DNA of 64,000 nt from Brasenia schreberi. Lineage: Eukaryota; Streptophyta; Magnoliopsida; Nymphaeales; Cabombaceae. Position 1 is the first letter of the stretch, and every line of letters starts with the position of its first letter. Shown piece after piece: positions 46,740 through 58,018 of the stretch. The stretch lies in NCBI GenBank assembly GCA_036023115.1, contig JAYKKT010000049.1, forward strand, positions 1,674,001-1,738,000, in the 5' to 3' direction. A program made the translations under genes and the position numbers. Below the pieces are notes generated by a model, which saw nothing but the letters and a program-made list of their open reading frames with translations, had not been told where the DNA came from and made no database searches.

Positions 46740-48293
46740 CTAGCCTTCATCATCAACACTTCCTTCGGCTAAGACCCTACTTGGCGCCCACCCGCATCCA
46801 AGGAGCTCCCCTTCGGCTGTCCAAGGCGACTCACATAGGCCAAAGCCAAGCAAGTCACACCCGAACCAGCTATACGTAAGTGCCTAACTCGGTCCTTATT
46901 ATGAACTTGCTTACATTCAATTAAATTTGATACGGGGTTGTAATAATGGAGCGTTGTCTCCCCCCTCTTGTAATAACGTGGTTTGACACACCCACACACA
47001 CGTGCACTTGAGCCTATTCCGCTCTTAGCTGCACACAATTATAGCACATACACGGGCCTAATCAGCCCTTAAGATATAGTTATACCTATATGTTTTAAGT
47101 TGCATGGGTTTTAATTAAGTTGTGTGTGTTGTCTTTCAATTTCCACACTCACACACATTGAGCTTTCGCTCTTATTCCCAAGACCCTAGTAAGGGCCGTA
47201 TTGCAATTTCCCTTAGATGTTTAAATTCAAGTTGTGTGCGTAGCATTTCAATTCTACACTCACACACATTGAGCTTTCGCTCTTACTCCCAAGACCTTAG
47301 TAAAGGCCATATTGCATTTTCGTTTTGGGTGTTTAAATTCAAGTTGTGTGCATAGCATTTCAATTCTACACTCACACACATTGAGCTTTCGCTCTTACTC
47401 CTAAGACCTTAGTAAAGGCCATATTGCATTTTCGTTTTGGGTGTTTAAATTCAAGTTGTGTGCGTAGCATTTCAATTCTACACACACACATTGAGCTTTC
47501 GCTCTTACTCCTAAGACCTTAGTCAAGGCCTATTGCAATTATATTTGGGTTTCATTACAAGTCGTGTGAGTTGTCTTTCCATATACACACAACACCCATG
47601 CACACGTTGGCGACCTTCGGGCCCATATATATTATAAGTATTTTCCTTCGGCTATGTCTGTAAGATTTGGGTTTAAAGGTTCAGTTGTGTGCGTAGTCTT
47701 TCCATTTATACACGACACACACTTGCACAATTGAGCCTTTCTGCTCTTAAGATATAGCCATATTTCCCTTTTGCAATTTCCCTTCTGTATTGTCTTTCAA
47801 TTCGGGTTTTCCCTTTGGAGTTGCGTGAGTTTGCATTGCATATACGCCATACCACGAGTTAGGACGCATATTGCATCAAAGCAAACCCCACACTCCCGCT
47901 AAAAAATCGCCCAACTTAGGTCACTTATGCACACACCTAGTTGGCCCTTAAAAAGATTAAAAAGAAAGACATAGGCATGTGCAAAATCCCACGTGTAATA
48001 AAATTTGCAATCGTACATACAAAGCCCAAACACTTAGGGTATTTTTCAAAGAGGTTTACATTTTAAAAGACTTTGCCAAGCGTACAGATTGACCCTTGCG
48101 CATCGGTGCAAGAAGGTCTGCGACGAAAAGAGCTCACTTACTCACAGTCGCCCCGATAGAAGTCAGATTTCAAAAACTTTCTTCGCTAGCTTAAGCAAGC
48201 TAGCTGGCACGCCCTTTTGCTAAATAGACTTAGACACACGAAAAGGTTCACTTCGGGCCTAAAAACCTGAAGTGAGGATTTTCCGTGTCTACA
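46740..48293 (+). repeat. Inverted partial Tat LTR (right end)
   Basis: The reverse complement of this segment aligns with 36622-38090. Shared landmarks include CTAGACAC near the edge, ACCGATGCGCAAGGGTCA, the 110-bp tandem repeat and ACAACGCTCCATTATTACAA. Similarity fades near 46740, and gag begins about 100 bp further in. Ends GTGTCTACA at 48293 against the AGTCT duplication. Confidence 0.88.
47130..47560. repeat. 110-bp tandem repeat, four units (right LTR piece)
   Basis: AGCTTTCGCTCTTA cores start at 47161, 47272, 47384 and 47494, a spacing of 110-112 bp. One unit more than in the left LTR. Confidence 0.93.
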
Positions 48294-48298
48294 AGTCT

Positions 48299-48825
48299 TA
48301 AGCCAAACCTGTAGTGCAACAGGTTGTGAAAGAAATTGGAGTGTTTTTGAACACATCCATACAAAGAAGCGCAACAGGTTGGAACACAAAAGACTAAATG
48401 ATTTAGTTTATATTCGTTGTAACATGCGCCTTCGTGAAAGGTAATGTTTATTACTTTCAAATTTTCAATTCAATATAGTTTAACTTCATTCTTCAATTGT
48501 TAATATTATTTTCTAATTGTTTATCTTTGTTTGTCATAGGCAATTAAAAAAAGTAAATAGAGAAGAAAGTCACTTCGATCCAAGAAGTTTGGATAATTTT
48601 GATATATTAAAAGATTGGGTTATGGAAGACACTGAAGAAAATGCCCTCCTAACTGAAGAAGACGTTGCTTGGATTAATTTGGAAGGAGCGCAACAACAAT
48701 ATCAATGAGACGAAGAATTTGATTTTCAAGAAGAAGGTGTCGCTGATGATGATGATGAGGATCTGCAACAAGGAGAAGATAAAGATTATTTAGTTGATGA
48801 TCCTGATTACAATTTGTAAAATGTA
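48299..48825 (+). pseudogene. hAT-2 transposase, C-terminal exons
   Basis: Dimerisation region VVKEIGVFLNTSIQ-like, in fact the hAT-3 CERNWSVFEHIH region with substitutions (48320-48440), ending at a GAAAG/GTAATG donor. The last exon starts after TCATAG at about 48540 (QLKKVNREESHFDPRSLDNFD, WVMEDTEENALL) and has a premature stop at 48706. The original stop is near 48819. Confidence 0.82.
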
Positions 48826-48999
48826 ACTGTGTCTGTAATGTGTATTTCATTTTTTTAATTCAAAATATGTAAATTGAGATGCAATTGTTCAATGTTGAAT
48901 GCTCAATCTGTACTAAACTTACAGTATATGAATTTAAAGTAATTACCAAATTTTTCCTGATTTTTTTTGGATTTTTACTAATTTTTATTGATTTTTAAT

Positions 49000-49094
49000 T
49001 AATTTTTGCATTATTTTAATATTAAAGTGCGATACGATACGCCCGTATCGTGGAGCCCAGCGATACACGATACGATACACGTCAGACAACACTG
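49000..49094. repeat. hAT-2 right terminal region
   Basis: CGATACGATACGCCCGTATCG repeats ending GACAACACTG at 49094. The same layout as the left end of hAT-3 (55110-55210, reverse orientation). Confidence 0.88.
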
Positions 49095-50179
49095 GTCTCC
49101 ATATCTTTACACTATCTTCTCCTTCTTTGTTGTCTCCATATCTCACTCCTTGATGTTCCCGATTCGGTTTTCATTGTCATGCGTTTCATTGTCGACTTCC
49201 TATCTGGGTTATCGAGGATGGTCTGCTCATAGATGAACTCATTGATAGCGTTGTTGCGTTCTTCTTTTTGAGATTTTACAATAATTTAGTACATTAGGAG
49301 GTATGGGTGTTTTGGAGTTGTGCGCTTTTCATTGTGCTTATTCTTGGCTTCTCTTTGTTGTTTGTTGTATAATGTGGATATAGTTTCAGTCGTCTAGGCT
49401 CGATACGTTATTGCTGGTACTGTAACAAAATAAACTCCCTCTCTAGTGTTTTCACTTCCACATGATTATGTATTAATGATTCAGTGCTAGTATGATCGAC
49501 AGAGCTCGATCCAGCTTCCGAATTAAACTCCCAATCATTAAAAATCTTTGTGTTCTCATCTCCATTACTGAAATTCTTAGCTTTCTTCACAGAACTGAAC
49601 CCTGGCTTACATTGCTTTCTTTCGCATCCATTGGAAAGATTATTGTATTTAAAGAAGGCATAAACCTTCATTTCCCAGCCGAACATATAACTAATTAGAC
49701 TTTTCCGAAACCATAATTTGTATTTTAATTTCTAACACAAAAATGACTAGTCAATTGCAATGTTGAAAATTCTCCAGAATCCGCTCCATGCATACTTCTG
49801 GCTCTGCTGGGCCTGGCTAAGTCACTCACTTGACTCACTTCGATGATTCATGAATCATGTTACATTTTGGCAATGCTTTCTTTATGATTTACATTTTACA
49901 AATGTTTTGCGTAGATATGTTTCATTGTTGTAGGTCCTCAGGTGATTTCCTTCGAGAAACTATACTCTATGGTCCTGCTGGGCCTGGCTAAGTCACTTGA
50001 CTCACTTGATTGTGAATTTGTGACTGTCGAACTTGCAATCTTTTCTTGTTGAACTTGCAATCTTTTTTTGAATCCACCTAGTTAGGAATCATGTAATATT
50101 TTTTTGCTTTATAGTTAATACTTGTGAATCTATTTTTGTTTATTGATAGTTAAATATTATTTATTTTCAGATCTCTAAT
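49095..50179. other. hAT-1 internal noncoding sequence
   Basis: Includes a repeated stretch GGGCCTGGCTAAGTCACT at about 49808-49826 and 49981-49998. The 92-codon minus-strand open frame at 49408-49686 has no recognised motif. Probably the hAT-1 leader and first intron. Confidence 0.45.
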
Positions 50180-52340
50180 ATGTCAGCTACTGGTAGTACT
50201 TCGTCTGCTTCAATCACTAGTAAATTTGTATTTGGGAAACCCGAAAAAGGTTATCCGCTTTGGGCATATGTATCCTTGTTATAAGACAAAGACAAGAGGT
50301 GGAAATGCAAGTTGGCAATGTAACTACTATGGTTTAACTTATAAAGGTTCATATTTTAGAGTGAAGTGTCACTTATTAAAAGTTAGACAATTGCAAGTTC
50401 CCTTACCTACTGGAACTACAAGTTTGAATCCACCTACACTTGAATCGTTTAATGAAAGTAAGAGAAAAGGAGTAGGTGAAAGCCAATTGGCAAAAGCATT
50501 TAACAATGAAGCAAGGGATCACTTGACATGTGAAATAGCAAGATTATTTTACTCTGGAGGTTTACCTTTTAATGTAGCTAGAAACCCTTATTATGTTAGT
50601 GCATTCAAATATGCTTCTAACACCTCAATTTCGGGTTTTACTCCACCTAGTTACAATGCAATCAAGACTACACTATTGCAAAAAGAGAAAGCTCATTAAC
50701 CTATCAAAGATACTTGGCCAGAAAAGGGAGTAAGCATAGTTACTGATGGATGGACTGATGCGCAAAAGGAGGCCACTGATTAATTTTATGGCCGCTTCGG
50801 ATGGAGGTCCTATATTTTTAAAGGCCATTGATGGTTCTAAGGAGATAAAAGATAAGAGAATTACATAGCAGGCCTAATTAAATCCAGACTGTTAACGAGG
50901 TTGGATCCGGGTAAAAAAAGTTGTCCAAATTATCATTGATAATGCCCCTGTGTGTAAGGCAGCTAACTGGACTTCTTATTGAAAATGACTATCCTCATTT
51001 TTTGGACTCCTTGCGTGACGGTGCACACTCAATCTTGCTTTGAAAAATATATGTGCAGCTAGAAACACAGAATGAAGAATGAGGTTGTTTATGAAGAATG
51101 CCATTGGATCACTTACAATTAGTGATGATGCTTATGTTTATTAGAAATTTTATCATGAACCATTCTATAGAGACTTACCATATTCAATGAAGTTTGTGAC
51201 TTTAAAACTACTTTTACATTGCCGAGACAAGGTTTGCTTCCACAATAGTCATATTCGAAAAGACTAAGGCTCGTCCAAACATGGTCTCCAAAATATAGCT
51301 ATTAGTGAGAAGTGGAACACCTATAGGGAGGATGATGTTGGAAAGGCAACTTTATGTGAAAGCAATGATTCTTGATGATTCTTGGTGGGACAAAGGTGGA
51401 TTATATTCTTTCTTTCTACAAGGCCTATTTGTGGTAATAAGCTTAGATTGTGTGATACTGATAAGTCAGTCCTTCATTTGGTTCATGAGAAATGGGACTC
51501 TATAATCGAGCAAGTAAAGGCAGTTATTTATCAACACGAAGGCAAAGAGTTGAATGAATATTCCACCTTCTACAAAGTAGTATATGATATTCTGATTGAT
51601 AGATGGACCAAAAGTTACACAGCACTTCATTGTTTGGCGCATTCTCTAAATCCAAGGTAAACTCTTTTAAGTTTTACGATTTAAATAACTTCATTTTTGT
51701 TTGATTATTATGTTGATACTTGATATTTTTGTTTTCTATTTTGTAGGTATTAGATTGAAGAAGTTCCTAATAGAATTCCCCCACACAAAGATAATGAAAG
51801 TTGTGAAGGAAATATTAAATGTCTGCGAAGGTTCTTTCAAGATCCAAAAGAAATGATAGAAGTTACAAAAGAATTTGTAAAATTCTCATGCAATGAAGAA
51901 GAACTTGGACAATTTGATTGTTTGGAAAATAGATGAAGTTTATCTCCAAAAGAATGGTGGGTTATTCATGGGTCATCAATTCCTAAGTTTCAAACGATCG
52001 CTTTAAAGCTTCTTTCGCAACCATGCTCGTCTTCATGTTGTGAAAGAAATTGGAGCACATATTCCTTCATCCATTCTTATAGAAGAAATAAGTTAAAGCC
52101 TCAAAGAAGTGAAGATTTGGTTTTTGTTCATACAAACCTTCGTCTTCTCTCAAGAAATAGTAAGCATTATGTGCAAGGTGAAACAAAAATGTGGGATGTT
52201 GGTGGAGATAATTGGGATCCATTTGAGAGAGCCGGAATTCTTGAAGTTGCATCATTGTCTCTTTGAACCAAATATGGAAGTAGTCTTTTTTAGAGATGAT
52301 AGTGAAGGAAATACTGAGATCGAGACTGTTGGAGTTTGAA
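50180..52340 (+). pseudogene. hAT-1 transposase
   Basis: Starts MSATGSTSSASITSKFVFGK. The BED zinc finger ASWQCNYYGLTYKG lies near 50310 (second Cys changed to Tyr; earlier bases frameshifted). NPYYVSAFKYAS and YNAIKTTLLQKEKAH precede a VTDGWTDAQ segment near 50745 (stop within), then IIDNAPVCKAA-like near 50930. The dimerisation half is YTALHCLAHSLNPR, an intron at about 51659-51748, EWWVIHGSSIPKFQ and CERNWSTYSFIHSYRRNK. It ends near 52337 after NTEIETVGV. Several stops and frameshifts. Family members share this C-terminus at 54830-58740. Confidence 0.85.
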
Positions 52341-52678
52341 ATAAAATGTATTTAGATTCAAAATATTATGCTTACAATATGAATTTTGATACAAACTTGT
52401 AACATTTTTGTGTTGATATGAATATGTAATATTCTATTCGAAATTGGAATGATATTGTTTGATAATTCATTGTATCCAAGTTTGTGTTTGCCTGTTTGTT
52501 CATGAACTATTTAATACGAGTTTGTTGTGAGTTTATGTAATATGTAGGAAGACTGCACTGCGAAGTATGTATTGGTCAACTATGTAATACGAGTTTAAAA
52601 CAGGCGCATATCATAATCACTTTCATTTTATTACACCTTTTTCATTGATTTTGAGCTAACTTCATGAAAATCGTTCAG

Positions 52679-52874
52679 ATATTAAGATGGATGTGCAAGA
52701 TATGCATAGCTTTAAGTATGCTTCATTTGATGTTATGATTGACAAAGGTCTATCTATCTCTTCATTAATTCTTTTTACATATGTTGGTCTTGCTTATATG
52801 TTGTTGACTTCATTATTTCTGATTTATGATATTCTTGAAATGATGCTTCCTCAGGAACTCTTGATTCTCTTATG
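52679..52874 (+). pseudogene. Captured methyltransferase exons (METTL13/EEF1AKMT4-like)
   Basis: Two exon-like pieces inside hAT-1. 52679-52747 reads IKMDVQDMHSFKYASFDV plus MIDKG, preceded by a TTCAG acceptor and followed by GT. 52855-52874 follows a CCTCAG acceptor and precedes GTAAGC, adding TLDSLM. Joined in frame they give the D-x-DM...SFD-x-x-IDKGTLDSL signature of the class I methyltransferases that modify eEF1A lysines in animals and have several plant homologues. Neither the SAM-binding GxGxG exon nor later exons were found nearby. Introns are retained, so the piece came from genomic DNA, not message. It lies between the transposase stop and the right end of hAT-1. Confidence 0.68.
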
Positions 52875-53092
52875 GTAAGCACTGCAACTGCAATGATGGG
52901 GATCTCGCCTTTTATGCTTGTTTCAGATCTTTCCTTGCAAATTCAATTGACGACTTCTGGTATGTGTTTGTTGTTTAATTGTTCTTACTTTGAAGAAGAA
53001 TATAAATGGCATTCTCATAGTCATAGTTAGAATAAAATTATTCTCAAACACTATAATGCTCTTTAAAATATAGAATGCTCTATATAATTGTG

Positions 53093-53223
53093 TGTATATA
53101 TATATATATATAATTTTTTTAATTCGTTAATAGTGGCGTACCCGTACCTTAGTTTTTTATAAAATTACGTACCCCGTATCCGTACCAGGTACTGGTACTG
53201 TACCCGTATCCATGCAACATAGA
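53093..53223. repeat. hAT-1 right subterminal region and TA repeat
   Basis: A TA run (about 53095-53112), then GTACCCGTACC-type motifs (53134-53205) and the terminal ATGCAACATA. Mirrors the left end at 33649. Confidence 0.8.
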
Positions 53224-53231
53224 TTTGAAGC

Positions 53232-53779
53232 ATATTTCAGGGGTAGGGTGGGGGGAACTGATTGAAATGGAAGTCCAATATAGGGAAACGATGTACTTTC
53301 AGTCCTTAGAGCTACTAGTAGACTATCCATGCCTTTGGCCGACAATTAAAATGTGTAGAAACAATGGTGAAACCAAAGGAATAAACACAAAAGGTACAAC
53401 AAACACTAAAAAGATCATAAGATATTTTAAAGTGATAATTATTAAAAGGATATCTTGTTTTGAATCTGCCACCACATTATATTCTAGAGACGGTTATTGT
53501 GCTCAAGTTTGTAAGCATTAATGTATTGAATATTATGCTGTACTGATGAACTTGCGGTGCTCTGTAAGGCCTTAGTTAACCCTAGTTAGTAGAACAAACA
53601 GAAGACTTCAATACAAGAAGAAATGAGATCCCCAGCAATTATGGCATGAACAGATTGGGTGAGCCATTAGTTTCACCACTTGCACGAGATACCAGCTACC
53701 TAATATACTTGTTCCTTCCATCTTGAGGAAAATATCGGGAATGCCAACTCACTTGATAGCTGGATCGTTTTTATAACAT
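53232..53779. other. Flank right of hAT-1, nothing recognised
   Basis: If the SART3-like gene continues, this is intron. I see no half-a-TPR exon on the minus strand. Confidence 0.4.
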
Positions 53780-54090
53780 GCAGTGGCAATGGCTAGTGAA
53801 GGGAGCCGTCAGAAGTCCAACGGCTCTTCTCTTCTCTCTCTCTTACTTCTTCTACTTAGTTGCTGTAAATTCTATTGTTTGCTCTATAAATAGAGCCTCA
53901 AACTTCATTAATAAATGTTCTGATTTTGAGGACATCACCTTGATTATTTAATTGATTCATCGGCTCTTTGTTTGACTTGATTTGTGTGGTTGAACACCAA
54001 GTGTTTGGCGTATTGATCATTTAGCGATTCGTGGATTGTGATTTGGCGTAGACTCTTCAAGTACATTGAAGAGTTGATTCTTACAACCTT
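53780..54090 (+). repeat. Possible solo LTR
   Basis: Promoter-like CTCTATAAATAGAGCC at about 53881, a CT-rich stretch upstream, and an end at GATTCTTACA (54081-54090) resemble the Copia LTRs in this window. No matching target duplication or partner was found, and the left edge is not fixed. Confidence 0.4.
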
Positions 54091-54829
54091 TTGGTCTCAA
54101 ATAAAAGATCAAAATCATGGCCAAGATCAGAATATTGGGCATCTGATGTAGGCCTCTTGGACCAAATCTTGGATGTCAGATATAAGCTAAAATGTCCAAA
54201 TCAGCATATGGGCTTGAACTTGAACTTCTATCTTGAATCTCAGATATAACACCAAAGACTTCTATCTGGCTTTTGGATTAGTACTAGAACAGGATCCTTT
54301 TCACATAAAATGTGACCGCTTCTTATCCAATGCACTGCCGCATCAACATCAATGTTATAAAATTTAAATATCATAACGGAACTCGTATCATAATAGGTGC
54401 ACATGTATTTTGTGATATAGTACGATATGGTACAATTCATATTTCAATACTATATAAATAAAAATACTTATAAAAATAGCACAGACCAAAAACTACTAAA
54501 AGGTAGCACTGCATTCTGTGGTTGTGTGGCCATGATGTACAACACGAGGACCTGTGACTGCAAAATACTAGGCCCAAAAGGCTATGATACATGAAGAGGG
54601 CCAGCCATCTACAGTTTCCTTTTGGAACTGACACAGAAATGGAAAACATTGATAAAACGTCTCATTGACATTTCCCATTTCTGCCAAAACATTTCAACAT
54701 TTTATAAAAGAAAAAGCCCAATGATGCCAAAGGGGGTTGCAGCTAGGGCGCTTGATCTTTTCTGCATCAGTTTGTCATTACCTATGAAAGAAGGTTCTCA
54801 AGTTTTAGAGGAAAGGCCTTATAGAAGAA
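54091..54829. other. Unassigned sequence
   Basis: Contains a degraded GTACGATATGGTAC stretch near 54420. Open frames on both strands lack motifs. Confidence 0.35.
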
Positions 54830-55163
54830 ATTTGTAAAAGAAGGAATAAATGTCTTAGAAGGTTCTTTCAAGATCTAGAAAAAAGGCCAAAAGTGACAAA
54901 GAAGAACTTGAACAATTTGATTGCTTGGAAAATAGATAGAGTTTATCCTCAAAGAAATGATGGGTTATTCATGGATCATCAATTCCCAAACTTCAAACCA
55001 TCGCTTTAAAGCTTTTTTCACAATCATGCCCATCCTTATGTTGTGAAAGAAATTAGAGCACATATTCTTTCATCCGTTCTTATAGAAGAAATAAGTTGAA
55101 GCCTCAAATCAGTGTTGTCTGACGCGTATCGTATCGTGTATCGCTGGGCTCCACGATACGGGC

Positions 55164-55208
55164 GTATCGTATCGTATCGTATCGTATCGTATCGTATCGT
55201 ATCGTATC
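55164..55208. repeat. GTATC pentanucleotide array, nine units
   Basis: An uninterrupted run of GTATC next to the left terminus of hAT-3. The equivalent place in hAT-2 (about 49026-49050) has only scattered units, so the array is an expansion particular to this copy. Confidence 0.95.
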
Positions 55209-55458
55209 ATACTTTAATATTAAAATAATATAAAAATAATTAAAAATTAATAAAAAATAGTAAAAAATCGAAAAAAATCAAGAAAAAATCAGGAAAAATC
55301 TGATAATTGCTTTAAATTCATATAATGTAAGTTTAGTACAGATTGAGCATTCAACATTGAACAATTGCATCCAAATTTATATATTTTGAATCCAAAAAAT
55401 AAAATACAGACATAGTTTACACTTTACAGTACACTACAGTTACATATAATGTTACATT

Positions 55459-58018
55459 TTACAAATTGTAATCAGGATCATCAACTAAATAATCTTCATC
55501 TTCTCCTTGTTGCAGATCCTCATCATCATCAGCCACGCCCACACCTTCTTCTTCAAAATCAAATTCTTCATCTCCATAATGTTGTTGCGCTCCTTCCAAA
55601 TTAATCCAGGCAACGTCTTCTTCTGTTAGGAGGGCATTTTCTTCAGTGTCTTCCATAACCCAATCTTCTAATATATCAAAATTATCCAAACTTATTGGAT
55701 CGAACTGACTTTCTTCTCTATTTACTTTTTTTAATTGCCTACGACACAAACAAAGATAAACAATTAGTAAGTAATATTAACAATTGAAAACTGAAGTTAA
55801 ATAATATCGAATTGAAAATTTGAAAGTAATACAACATTACCTTTCACGAAGGCGCATGTTACAACGAATATAAACCAAATCATTAAGCCTTTTGTGTTCC
55901 AACCTGTTGCGCTTTTTTATATGGATGTGTTCAAAAACACTCCAATTTCTTTCACAACCTGTTGCACTACAGGTTTGGCTTAAGACTCTAACTGCAAAAT
56001 CTCTAAGGTTTGGACAATCACTTCCAAACCTGTTCCACCAAACATCTGTAAAAAAAATATAAACATTAGAGACATAATAATCCACAGTAATGTAAGATGC
56101 AACTTAAATATGAAAATAAACAATGTACCTGGACGCATCGTAGAGCGGTTGCGAATTGCAACAGGCAAACCCATCAAGTGAAGAGTATTATCATATATCT
56201 CCATCTCTCGATGTATCGCATCTACTATGCTCTCATCAGGGACTAATCTGTCGATGCATTCAATGATTCCTCGATTAACCTCACCGTCCCTTTTGAAGGT
56301 TGCTGAGTACCTCAATGATGGGTTTCGATAGTAGGCTGCTGCATGAATAGGCTGATGCAATTGTTTATTCCATCTACTATCAATTATTTTCCACACGGGC
56401 ACATAATCTCTTTTTTTTCCATTAAAGTTATTTCTGATTGCTTCTTTTGCCCTGTCCATGGATTCATAAAGGTAGCCCATAGATGGTTTCTCCTCGCTGT
56501 CAGCCAATCTCAAAACTTTCACTAAAGGACAAGTAATTTTCAATAATCTGATACATGCATTCCAAAATGAACTTCTAAAAACCGTTTCTGCAATCTCATT
56601 TAACTTTCTGTTCCTTCTGTTTTGTGGCAACTCTGCAAATTGTTGCCACTCATCTGAGGAGAGCATTCTCTTTAAAGCTTGCTTCTGTCTCACAATACTC
56701 TGTACAGATAAGAAGTTTGTTGCAAACCGAGTTGCAGCTGTGCGAAGAAGCTCTGCACCTTCTGTGTATCTCCTCATCATACATAAAACAAATGCATGGT
56801 TGTAAATAAATTTTGTAATATCTTGACAACACTCAGTTGCTGCCTTTATTTCATCCATCTCACCGATGTCCTCGAGGATGAGATCTAAACAATGGGCTGC
56901 ACATGGTGTCCAGTAGAAAGTCCCATAAATATCAGCTAACTCCTTTCCGGCTGCTTTGTAGTTAGCTGCATTATCTGTAATCAATTGGACTACATTTTCT
57001 AGCCCAACCTCTTGTATAACCTTATCAAATTCCTCTCGTAGGATCTCTACAGTATGCCTCTCCTCTGACATATCTAGAGATCTCAAAAACATGAGTCCTT
57101 TAGGACAATATACAAGAAAGTTTAGCAATGTCCTTCCTCACCTATCGGTCCATCCATCTGCCATGATAGTGCATCCTGTTTCCTTCCACGATTGTCTCAA
57201 AGTCGAACAGTATTGCTGCACTTCAATCACGGTCTGATCTAATATCTTCCCTCTCAACTTCTGATAAGAGGGCATCCTGTATCCTGGACCAATGTTAGCA
57301 ATTGCATCTGCCATTGCTTGAAAATGAAAACTGTTTGCTGCATTAAATGGAATGCATGTATCATAAAACCATCTGCCCACTGCAAGGTCTGCTTGATCGT
57401 GCAGTGTTCTGAAGCCATAGCAGCACGAATTCCTGGCTGAGCACCAGGTGTAGTGGAAGGAGGAAAGAACGAATGTATGCTAGAAGAAGAAGCTCTTCCT
57501 CTACTCCTTCCTGAACTTCCTCTTCTGCCACCTCCAAAGTCTTCAGATGCAACCCTCTTTCCTCTGCTAGGTGCTCGCGAACTGCTACTACCAATATCTG
57601 TTCTAGCATCTGAAGGCAAACTATCAGTGAATCCAACTCCAGTGGCAGTAGCATCATCAGCTTCTTCACACATCTGGAAATCATCCTTTTGTTGTCTCCT
57701 TTCCTGTATGCTCTCAATCATCTGCAAGCATTGCCATTTAATACCTTCTGGCACACTTCTAACTCTGCCTGTGCATGGAGCAACTTCTTTCCTGGTTCCT
57801 GCTAGGTGGTGTTTCAACCTTGAAATTCCACCACTAACCACCTTTTCACAAAATAAACATCTGATTTTTAACCTTGAACCCTCAACTGGTATACCCCACT
57901 GCCATGCCGGATCATCAGACTTTGAATGAGAGTCTCTACCACCCCTTCCTGCCATCTCAATGGAGTACTTTAATTCAAAAAAAAACCTGAAAATAAAAGC
58001 ACTTCGTAAATCCCCCAA
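55459..58018 (-). pseudogene. hAT-3 transposase, nearly intact
   Basis: Minus-strand gene. A likely start in the first exon gives MAGRGGRDSHSK, then the BED zinc finger KIRCLFCEKVVSGGISRLKH. A Ser/Gly/Arg linker is followed by GRWFYDTCI, the catalytic-core ADGWTDR and QLITDNAANYKAAGKELADI, and CAAHCLDLILEDIGE. The RNase-H-fold C-half has VWKIIDSRWNKQLHQPIHA and the dimerisation region CERNWSVFEHIH, then an acidic tail. Introns: 56128-56046 and 55840-55739. Compared with hAT-2, a single A is missing near 57405 and CGA has become TGA near 57140; I saw no other clear lesion. The acidic C-terminus ends at 55459. Confidence 0.87.

Larger units (their letters stand above)
36622..48293 (-). mobile_element. 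Tat-lineage Gypsy retrotransposon with inverted terminal LTR pieces
   Basis: 11.67-kb block bounded by AGTCT duplications. The coding region is on the minus strand (gag 46639 to integrase 41100). The left LTR is 36622-39960, with a polypurine-like tract at its inner edge. The right end (about 46740-48293) is not a direct repeat of the left LTR. It is an inverted copy of the left LTR's outer half, joined straight to the middle of gag. The outer left terminus reads TCTAGACACC and the right terminus GGTGTCTACA-like (CCGTGTCTACA), so both outer ends are the same LTR edge. The primer site, half an LTR and the gag start are missing. Confidence 0.82.
34240..49094 (+). mobile_element. hAT-2 (TATCG family, copy 2), split by a Tat Gypsy
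   Basis: Two arms (34240-36621 and 48294-49094) align end to end with the reverse complement of hAT-3. The right end is CAGACAACACTG, the family terminus. The left terminus and target duplication are missing: similarity begins at TGGGCCACCACGAT near 34245, so the leftmost 40 or so bases of the family end are lost. The arms together are about 3.2 kb. Coding pieces are broken by stops and deletions. Confidence 0.85.
33649..53223 (+). mobile_element. hAT-1: hAT transposon carrying nested elements
   Basis: The left end TATGTTGCACGGGTACG at 33649 and the right end CGTATCCATGCAACATA (to about 53221, with two extra bases GA) are inverted matches. The 8-bp direct repeat TTTGAAGC flanks them at 33641-33648 and 53224-53231. 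Both subterminal regions are rich in GTACC/GGTAC motifs (33658-33835 and 53133-53200). The transposase lies at 50180-52340. Removing the enclosed hAT-2 and Tat element leaves about 4.7 kb, normal for an autonomous hAT. The 8-bp duplication and ends fit hAT. The flanking host sequence on the left is the SART3-like intron. Confidence 0.82.

Noticed and set aside
36622..48293. Mutator-like or other DNA transposon with 1.5-kb terminal inverted repeats
   Set aside because: The ends are TG...CA with a 5-bp duplication and the interior is a Gypsy polyprotein with a polypurine-like tract. MULEs make about 9-bp duplications, and no MULE transposase is present.
49408..49686. Possible upstream exon of the SART3-like gene
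   Set aside because: The peptide does not show half-a-TPR spacing (W..Y...E), and the segment lies inside hAT-1 between its ends.
53232..54830. Continuation of the methyltransferase gene to the right
   Set aside because: I looked for the CG-x-APxS...ML-EV-R-LKPGG exon and found none, which favours a captured fragment over a resident gene.
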